64,000 nucleotides of DNA from Amoebidium appalachense (taxonomy: Eukaryota; Ichthyosporea), in assembly GCA_963693365.1 (NCBI GenBank), contig CAVNZM010000018.1:2294001-2358000 (forward strand), given 5' to 3'. The first letter of the stretch is position 1. The number at the start of each line of letters is the position of its first letter. The notes beneath the pieces were generated by a model. That model was not told the origin of the DNA, did no database searches, and was given only the letters and a program-made list of their open reading frames with translations. Shown piece after piece: positions 55,563 through 64,000 of the stretch. A program made the translations under genes and the position numbers.

Positions 55563-57434
55563 CAAGGGGTTCCAACTAGAGAAATCTAGGTGTCATCGTC
55601 GATTTCATTGAAGTTATCTTGGAGTGGCAAAGGCTTTAACAGGACGCGGAGAGGGGATCGTATCGATCATCGAGGGGGGGGGGAGGGGGGAGGGAGGGGG
55701 GGGGGGGGGGGGGGGGAGGGGGGGGGGGGGAAGGGGAGGGGGGGGGGGGGGGGGGGGGGGGACTGAGGGGAGGGGGGGGGGGGGCTGCCGGCCGGGGGCG
55801 ATGAGGGCGGGCGAGGGGGGGCGGGAGGGAATAGGCTAGCGCTGAGAGCTCCCTTTCTCTCTCTCCCCTCCCTCCCCCCCCCCCCCTCCCCCCCCCCCCT
55901 CCCCTCCTCACCTCCCCCTCCTCCCCCTCTCTCCCCCCCCCTCTCTCTCTCTAGCTGTCGCTGTCTATCCCTCTTTCTCTCTGAGACCGAGGCTCTCCCT
56001 CTTTCTCCCCGGCTCTACTATTATCTTAGGCTCGAGCCACTTATCGACCTGAATATGCCTTTCTTTGCCTTTCCCCTTCTCGAGCTCCCCACTCTCCGAG
56101 CCTCCCCCCCCCCCCCCCCCCCCAAACGCACCCACCCTGGCCACCCACCCCCACTGAAAAAATGCGGATCTAATTAGAGACATGTTGGATGCGAGTGGGA
56201 GAGTACTGATCGTGCCCAGTGGGGCCACCTCGAACTCGGACACATAACAAAACACTCGGACGTTCTCCTCCCCCCTTTCCCCCCTCTAGTTCTGTTTCTC
56301 CGGATCCATGTCCGAGTCTTTCGTGGCCGATATGCCCGATGTGCCCACGGCAGACACACGTCACTCTCTCTCCCTCTAGATCCGAGCCTCTCCGTTTTTT
56401 TCTCTTTTTCTTTTCTTTTCTTTTCTTTTTCTTTCATTCTCTTTTCTTTTCTTTTCTTTTCTTTTCTTTTTTGTTTGGGGGGAGGGGAGGAGGGGAGGAG
56501 GGGGGGGATGTAGGTACAGTATTGTATGTGCATTAAAAGGTTGGAAGTATAAAGAGCCTAGTGAGTTACCCTGTTAACTCGAAGAACAGAGAGAAGTCTC
56601 CTGAGATCTGGGGTTATGCTCGGTATGGAGGACACACCAAAGGTCAAAACAACAACAACAACAACAACAAAAAAACTCCACAATAATAAACAACCCGAAA
56701 TCAACTGAATGGAACGGGGGGGGGGGGGGGGGGAGTTCATTCAGAAGGCAGTCGAACAAGGTCCATCATCAGGTGGTGGTGGTGGTGGTGGTGGTGGTGG
56801 TGGTGTGTGTGTGTTGGGGGGGGGGGGGGGGGGGGAAGGGGGGGGGGGGCTGCTGTTTGAACAGAACCGAAGGGTTTTATTCCCCTAGCATATCACCGGC
56901 AACCGCTTAGGGCTCATGTACCATTGGCATCGACAGATATATTACAGCTTTACCTATTTACACATATGCATACACATCCTTAAATGATATCGACATCTTT
57001 GGGGGGTAAATATCAACAGAAAAAGAAACATGGGCCAAAAAAGTAAGACAACAAAATGTGCATGTGTATCTATCACATAGCATGGTGCACTTGTTGGCGG
57101 GGCGGAAACAGGCTTACATGTGGTGCTGTAGGGTACATATCACGGTGTAATACATGACATCAGAGATGTGTTTTCACACATATATCTAAACTATCCTGGG
57201 AATCCAGTGTGTGTGTGTGTGTGTGTGTTGACCAACTTAATCATCATCATTAACTCAGTGTTACGATGGAAAAAAAGAAGCCGGAAATACCAGTTGCAAA
57301 AAAAGAAAAAGGGGGAAAAAACACAAGCCAATGGTATACAAAAACACATCACGCCCTCTATTTACAACCCAGTTCTCAACAGGAAAAAAGTGGTTACCAC
57401 CAATCAACAAATCCCATCCATGATATTCCACCAA
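54898..57434. other. Intergenic spacer, no gene supported
   Basis: It includes G runs at 55540-55562 and 55675-55785, C/CT-rich DNA (55850-55960), a CTTTT tract (56402-56472), an (AAC)n run near 56650, (TGG)n at 56773-56803 and G runs to 56850. From 56880 to 57430 the DNA is of ordinary complexity without a convincing frame. Confidence 0.65.
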
Positions 57435-59648
57435 TCAGCGACGAACTCCGCACCTGCTTGGAAACGATTGGGCAAACCAGCCGCAAATCAGCGTGAAGTG
57501 GGCGTTGCTTATGATTGGGCCCCCATTCCTTCCAGTCCGTTGTTCCTCCCACGAAACAACCGACACAACACCATAACGGTTTGCGATTGGTTGATTCGGA
57601 AAGGTGAGGTATAGAGGGGACCCGCTTTGCCCCCGAAAAATATCGCAGGAATGCGTGATGGTATTCACCGGAAGGAACCCAAGCACACGGCAAGACATGG
57701 TGTACATTCCTTGGTCCATCTTATCACCGGGGAATCCGGCCGTGGAGATGCCCATGTTGACTTGCAAACCGTAATTTCCGAAACCAAAATACCCGACATT
57801 TGGCGGGTACCTCGGATTCAGTTCAATCATCGCAATGTCATCGCCCCAATTCCCGTAATATGCCCAGCCCGATGTTGTCCACCAACGCTTGAAGTCGTAC
57901 CGCGCTTCAACATATCTCCCGTTGCTCAAAATTGTGATTGTGAAATAGCCCCCAGTCATCATTCTTCCTCCGTAGCCTTCGTGAATGCAGTGACCTGTGC
58001 CAATGAAATCGTTAGTTTGATGCCCAAAAAAGGAGTGGGGGAAGAAGGGGGGGGGGGGGGGGGGGGAAGACACGATCCATTCAAAAGGGATAGGAAACGG
58101 GGCTGTAGGTAAGGAGAAAGGATTCAAAACAGACTACGTACCCCGTCAGACTAGCAAAATTTATTCGCCGCCGGCTAAAATCGCTATGATATATAATGTC
58201 ATACCGATTTACTACCATGTATAGTAGCAAATCGGTAAACGTCGCCGTGACCAAAAGATTCTTAGCCGGTGGCGGCTAAATTTTGCTGATCTGACGGGGT
58301 ACAGTCTGTTTTGAACCCTTTCTCCTGAAGTTCTATGTCTGCGACTTGCTGACCTCCATTTATAGAGATTGTGCAGCGAAATATAAAGCTTGGAGAAATG
58401 GCCACATAGTTGTGAAGAGTAAAAACACGTGCTCACGGAGTAAACATGTATCCAGTATCTAAGTGAGAAGAGAGAAATGCTGCAAGTCAAACGTTTTCGG
58501 CAATAAGGGGGGTTTCCAGCTACGTATCTACTGACAGTGAGATGTTGTCGAGCAACTCAATCGTCTTCTTTTGTGTTTTTTTTTTTTAAAATAAAAAAAA
58601 AAAATAATAAATTACGATATTGTTCAAGCACATCTACACAACCGTTCATGTGTTCATCTGTTTGTGTGCTTTGTTTCCTCTTTCCTTTTTTTTTTATGTG
58701 CACGTCTCCATAATCTTTCCCTGCATACAGCATAAAGTGAACCACTTAGATCGGAAGAATCAAAAACCCAACAGCTCTGTGGAGCGAGGGGGTGAGAGGG
58801 GGGGGGAGGGGGGGGGGGGGGGGGAGGGAGGGAAGGGAAGCGAGGTTTTTTTTACCAGCGGTGAACACGTGGAACGGCCCAATAAGCGAACCCGAACAGG
58901 TCTGCGAATATTGTCCGAAATTCAACCAGAGTTTCCCCACCCACTTGGTAGGTGGGGCTGTTGCTCGCGCCTGCCAACTGACTACCCGCCTGTCGTCAGG
59001 ACCAATGATAACCGCCACTCCCATGCTTCCACCATTTGCACTGCTACCACTTGAACTCGCGTTCCGGCCCGGTTCTTTCGGGTCGAGCGGTGTTTGGGTC
59101 GGGCTGCCTGCGGGTACCCCTGAACCGGCTGCACCGGCTGCCATCATGTTCGGGCGGCGTTTGATCATTGCAGAATATTGCAAAAGTACTTTTGCAGTGG
59201 TTGGATCTTTAGGATTCAATGCCACCTTGGTAACACGTGGACTCTTTCCGCCTTCCCCTGCTTCCGCCATGAGGTAGCCATTAACGAGCGTTTGTGTCAG
59301 TTTGTCATCCCGTGTCATGCTCGTGGTAATGGTCGATGTGCTTGGTGGTGGCTTGGGTTTTTGCGCTGATGTGAAAAGATTTGTGGCTGGTTCTGTTACA
59401 ACGCTTTGTGTGACAAGTCGTGAGAACAAGGTCGGGCCAAAGGGATTAGATGCTTCCCATGCCTTATCAGGAGCAATAGTCGAAATGGTGAGGGATGGTG
59501 ATGTTTGACGTCTATCCCTCGAGTTTTCCTGCACGTCATGTGCGCGTGGCGCGATTGAAGACGCATTTGATAACGTAAAGAACGATGAAATAATGAAAAA
59601 GAAAAAAATAAGCAGCTGGTGCTTATACGGTACAACTGATCCCTCCAT
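57435..59648 (-). CDS. Secreted trypsin-fold serine protease (glutamyl-endopeptidase-like), 2 exons
   Basis: Exons 59648-58856 and 57994-57435 join in phase 1 to give 450 residues. The first ATG starts a signal peptide (hydrophobic LLIFFFFIISSFFTLS then NASS). Residues about 35-210 form a Ser/Thr/Pro/Ala-rich pro- or linker region of unknown role. The protease domain begins around residue 211 (DDRRVVSW). It has the catalytic His266 in HVFTAGHC, split by the intron, Asp317 in DDIAMIEL and Ser388 in FRGQSGSPLY. The triad is complete. CSGSLIG and TAGHC resemble V8/glutamyl endopeptidase-type S1 proteases, but specificity cannot be read from the sequence. It is expected to be secreted. The intron of 861 nt carries a palindromic MITE-like element and a G run just after the donor on the plus strand. 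Confidence 0.92.
58113..58326. mobile_element. Palindromic MITE-like element in the protease intron
   Basis: 214 bp with nearly complementary arms of about 65 bp. The left starts GGAGAAAGGATTCAAAACAG and includes TACCCCGTCAGACTAGCAAA. The right is the reverse complement (ACGGGGTACAGTCTGTTTTG, ending CCTTTCTCC). An inner pair ACCGATTTACTAC/GTAGCAAATCGGT extends the palindrome almost to the centre. There is no open frame. No clear target-site duplication was seen. Confidence 0.85.
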
Positions 59649-62600
59649 CTTTAAACATGAATTGCACTTGGCCTTGAGTTGTGTGGTCGTGTGGGACACT
59701 GATATTAGTCGTGTGCTTGCATCTATAAGTTGGCGGGTAGTGATTCGAGGCGTTTGTTGGTGCAAGCAGTGCTAGCATTTCAAGCAAGAATTCCCTAAAA
59801 CCCAAACTAAATCACGAACATCAACCTATAGAACGTACTTGCTTAAATCTTTAAGAATATTCGAAAAACATGTAACAAAACGAGCCAGACAGATAATGAG
59901 TTTAGTGGAGATGACAATGGCGCATCTATTTATTTTGCTGTTACTCGTCCATGAGTTTGTGACACCACCGACCTATGAATGGTTGTGCAGGTTTTGTTGT
60001 GCTAGGCAGACAAGACTGCAGTAAGTAAAGGCCCAAAATCAAATCACGTTATGCCACAACTACAAGCTTTCGCTTTTAAACACATGCACGGGCTTTGTGT
60101 GCTTGAATAGCTATGGCGCTTTTTTTGAAGCCAAGGACAACGCCACTGGTATCTTATGAGAGGACTCCTGGGCAGCCGGGTTGAAACGAAATTACCCAGG
60201 GCACGCTTGCCACGTGAATACTATTAGTAATGAAACTATGCGTGTTAATTGGAGATCTTGGCTACTACTATATAAATAAATAAAAAAAAGAACAAGAAAA
60301 GAAAAAGAACAAGAAACAGTGAGGTTGTACATAAATCCTCCCCTCGGATCATCCCCGGGATCTTCCGAGCGGCCGTGGCCTGGATAAAAATAACATACCA
60401 GAGATTCCAAAGCTATGACCGCTTCCGAGTTCGTAATCCGCTCAAAAACAAGTACTAGGTTCATTGTAAAAATGAAATACTTCCAAAATGAACAATTTAG
60501 CTAATTACGCTTGCCATTTGAAATGCTCTATAAAGTTCCTCAAAGAATATTTTTAGTTTTTGAGACTCTCAGTGTCCTGGGGTGTTCAGTGACGTAATCT
60601 AGCCATCGCGAGCTGATTGGTGGCATTCACAAAGGCAATGTCCCCATAGACCACAAGTTCGTTATCTCCCGATCCCCCGAATTGCTTTCAGAGACTTTTC
60701 GACGTGATTTGCTATCACTATTATTGTTGGCATTGGGCTTCATAATTTTAACATTATAAAAACCGTTTTTTTTTTTGGTTGATATTGACAGAGAAAATGG
60801 GAATCGGAATGACTTCAATCTCTTATGTAGCTGTCACGTCAACTTTTTTTCCCGATTCTTCACCATGGCAGTGCATGCGGCCTTGTCTATTTCTACTGGT
60901 GTGAGAGTGTGGGGACATCTCCCTTCCGCTTGAGGAGTGGTTTCTTCGACATCTGGTGGCCCACTGCAACTTACGGTGACTTCTAAACGCTATCTCCGCT
61001 TCTACGCGAGCTATTGGCGGTGGGCTGCTGCAACTTCTTCAACTGCTTCAGCGCTGCGTGAGTGGAGGGGTAGCTATAGCTACTGGGTCGTTCCTTGTGG
61101 CTGCCGTGTTTTCAGCCATCAGCAGTATGGCAATGACTGGGTTTGCTTGCATGCATTCTGTAGTTGTGTTTTCCTGTGTGTCCTGCCATAACTAGGCCAC
61201 CTTATCAAATTTAAAGAGTTAGAGACAGCTTCTGCGGGTTTTCTAGGGGACGGGCCCGTAGGGATTGTTTTCTCTCTCGGATTTGGTCTGCTTTGTTCTT
61301 TAAAGGGCTGACTCGCTTGCTGTGCCCCGGTAGGTTTTGAGGGGGGCCTGTTGGGGGGCAGCAGTAATGATGTCTTCTTGCGGAGTGTGGCCTGGTCATC
61401 ATCGCTGCATATCACTAGTTGGAGCAAACTAGTTTCACGCATACACGCGTGCACTTGTACCTTTGCCCGCTGGTGTCCTTTGGTCACTTGTTGTTTTATT
61501 TTTTATTTCATCGCTGTGGCTCTTTCGAAGTCGGTTATTTTGGTGGTCATGTAGCCTGTGGCTGCACGTTGCCTTCATATCCACTGCACCACTGATCAAT
61601 AAATCTTGGTCAAGAGAAAAAAAATATTTTCAGAGATATATAGTTCAACAGTTGGTGAAGCTCGAAAGGAGCAACCAAATAGTAACTTGCCCTCAAACAT
61701 AAGGCACACATAATTTTTGGGAATACTGTGACAGAACGTTTTATATTATAGTTATATAAACGCAAGATTAATATATTGCCAATGAATCATACGGGGGTCG
61801 GGGGGCCGAAACGGCGCCGGATAGGTATGCACATATCGGATAGATATACCGAAATAAAAAGAAATATCTCCGGACTAATTCGCCAAGTGCAAAAATACAG
61901 TAATCCTAAAATGTAATTTCTAGCCCTGCTTGCAAGTTCTGCACTTTATGCATGCCCATCTATTGTGACAAAATCAGGGTTGGGCTGGGGTTGGCCAGCT
62001 TAACCGTATTGTCCTTTGGTCAATCGTAACGGACAGTTTCTTAATCGTAACGGGGGGGTTCTTGGGGATCTGCAAGCCCAGATAAAAACGCACCTCCAGT
62101 CACAAAACTCAAAATACGCGTTTTTACAAATTAAGAATCGCAAACTTACAAGCCCTGGACACTTGTCGGGGCTCCATATTGCTCATGAGAAGCGCTGTAG
62201 GTATGTTCTTGAACAGAAATATTGAAAAAACTAGGTACAGTTAGATATTAGGGGGCCTTAAAGCGTTTATAATGCTATACATCTGATACGAAAGCTGTTA
62301 CGACGGCACCCTAAACTTATTCGTATCGGGGTCTTTCGTTAACTAAGAAAATAACATCTCTTTTAAATCCCGTTTTTCTATATTGATATCAGAACCCGAC
62401 AGGCCAAACGGGGCTACGTATTCTTTCACACCAACGCCATAATAACCACCAGGCCACTTTTTCCTAGAAAAATGCCTGGGCCTATGAAAAAACACAAGAA
62501 TATTATATTTAAGTATATATAAACGATACGATAGACCAACACAGCACCTCACAGCGTTAATCGTATTGCCCCCCGTGCTTAATCGTAATTACGACACTTC

Positions 62601-64000
62601 TGGTGTCTGGGTCGTATTGCAACCCCTGGTCTCCGGTTGCTTTTGATTGGCTTAGATTACACAACTCCAAATATGACTTAGCGCCGTATCGTCCGATTGG
62701 TACGCGTAGATGACTGTCAGATCTTGAGAGATCGCTGCAGCGTACAACGGCGACTGCCTTTTTGTAGGCGGACCGCCAGCATCGATCGATCACACAAGTG
62801 TTCACTGAGGCACACAACTCAAAAAACCACTCAGAATCAAGTGAGATGAAGTGATGCCACTGTGTCTGTCAGTCTGCGTCACATCATGCAACTGCGTATG
62901 GGCTCGCCACTGCTGATGGGTGAGCCCAAACACGAAGATACATAAACACGAGCGCGCACATACAAATGTCGCGCACGCACAAACACGCAAACACGCACGC
63001 CGACACGGGTACGCCTCACACACGCACACACACACACATACATACACACACGCACACGCACACACACACGCACACGCACACGCACACGCACACGCACACG
63101 CACACGCACACTCACACTCACACGCACACGCACACGCACACGCACACGCACACGCACACGCACACGCACGTATACTCACGAACACGCACACAACACAGAC
63201 GCACCCACCCACCCGTGCATGAAGTCGATACTCTCATGACCTGCAGTCAGAAAGAACCCACAATTCCACCCTTCCCCTCGTGCACCCTCTTCCCTTTCTT
63301 CCTTCCTCGAAGTCCCGGGGAAATATTCCACGCATATTCCATGGTGTGGTGCGGGAGGGAAATCATGTTTAAGAGTGTGTCGGTGCGTGTATGTGTGGTG
63401 TGTGTCTGTAGGCACGGGGGGGCGGGGGGAGGTGGGGAGGGAGGGCCGGGGGGGGGGGGGGGGGGGGGAGGGGGAGGGTAGTGTGTTTGTGTCTTTGGGG
63501 GGGGGAGGGGGTGGGGGAGGGGATATGGTATTAAAGCACTCGGCATTGTGATGCCATGTTTCTTTGTCGTACACACAGAGGCCCAGAATGTGAACCGGCG
63601 AATGCACATGGCCATGTGCATGCATGCACTTTTATTGACAAGGAATCTCGAAACTTCTTGGGCAGCCTAAATTTAACTCACTTACAGTGAGTGGGCGTTT
63701 TGCCTTGTTGGACACACACACACACACACCACACACAGACACACACACGTATCATGGTGCACGTTTTAAGGCTGTGGGCGTGTGATATCTGTGTTTATTA
63801 CTACTGGTGAAGTTTGAGTGTGTACGTGTGTGTATGTGTGTGTGTGTCCATATGTGTGTGTATGCATTTGTGTATATGTGTGTATGTGTGTGCCGTGCTC
63901 AACCTCGTGTGTGTGTGTGCGCGCGCGCGTGCGTGTGTGTCTGTGTGTGTGTGTGTGTGTGTGCGTGCGCGTGTGCGTGTGTGTGTGTGTGTGTCACGTA
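59649..64000. other. Terminal region, no gene supported
   Basis: 59650-62900 is mostly non-repetitive and moderately AT-rich, with scattered frames under 125 codons and none with a recognisable motif. Short AATCGTAACGG-type motifs recur near 62025-62050 and 62570. From 62930 the sequence is CA/CACACG and GT arrays with G runs near 63450, and the window ends inside a GT array. Confidence 0.6.
62983..63175 (+). repeat. CA and CACACG hexanucleotide array
   Basis: Starts with mixed CA/CGCA sequence and becomes a regular GCACAC array from about 63052 to 63166, with two TCACAC interruptions. Confidence 0.9.

Noticed and set aside
59941-60464. Two-exon minus-strand mini gene (MNLVLVFERITNSE... joined to SCLPSTTKPAQP...)
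   Set aside because: Splice sites and phase are possible, but the 46-residue product has no recognisable feature.
60937-61191. 84-residue plus-strand frame
   Set aside because: No family resemblance, biased composition and no supporting splice or promoter context.

Overview
The window is nuclear DNA from an intron-rich eukaryote. Six protein-coding genes can be assembled exon by exon with GT-AG junctions and consistent reading phase, except where noted. The spacer and intron DNA is packed with simple sequence: pure C or G runs up to about 61 nt, long CA/GT, CT, CTCA and AAAT arrays, minisatellites and small tandem duplications. No rRNA, tRNA, CRISPR array or prokaryote-style operon was seen. 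The species cannot be fixed from sequence alone. The gene set (PRP43-type helicase, SPX-DASS transporter, CENP-B-type helix-turn-helix, a Par3/HAL-like N-terminal domain) would suit a unicellular relative of animals or fungi, but that is only an inference.

Layout, left to right. 73-11460 (+): a 14-exon DEAH-box helicase of the DHX15/PRP43 family, with a one-base frame break in a conserved exon. 11461-14534: convergent spacer. 14535-19740 (-): a 4-exon SPX-domain SLC13/DASS transporter of the Pho91 type. 19741-26291: long spacer with a 41-bp minisatellite. 26292-34770 (+): a 7-exon coiled-coil protein of 682 residues with no recognised family. 34771-39056: spacer. 39057-40796 (+): an intronless secreted subtilisin-like protease with a recognisable TATA/CCAAT promoter. 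40797-44924: spacer with an inverted repeat pair. 44925-46301 (+): an intronless F-box/leucine-rich-repeat protein followed by an out-of-frame acidic tail. 46429-50358: spacer with small dispersed repeats. 50359-54897 (-): a 5-exon gene joining a Par3/HAL-type ubiquitin-like N-terminus to a CENP-B DNA-binding region. 54898-57434: spacer. 57435-59648 (-): a 2-exon secreted trypsin-fold protease with a palindromic MITE-like element in its intron. 59649-64000: no gene supported.

The genes do not form one pathway. They cover splicing/ribosome biogenesis (helicase), phosphate transport (SPX-DASS), protein turnover (F-box), secreted proteolysis (two proteases) and probable DNA binding (CENP-B type). 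The most unusual material is the new domain combination at 50359-54897, the duplicated splice-acceptor/exon starts inside helicase introns, splice sites embedded in GT and CA arrays, and a 144-nt patchwork of five pure homopolymer blocks.
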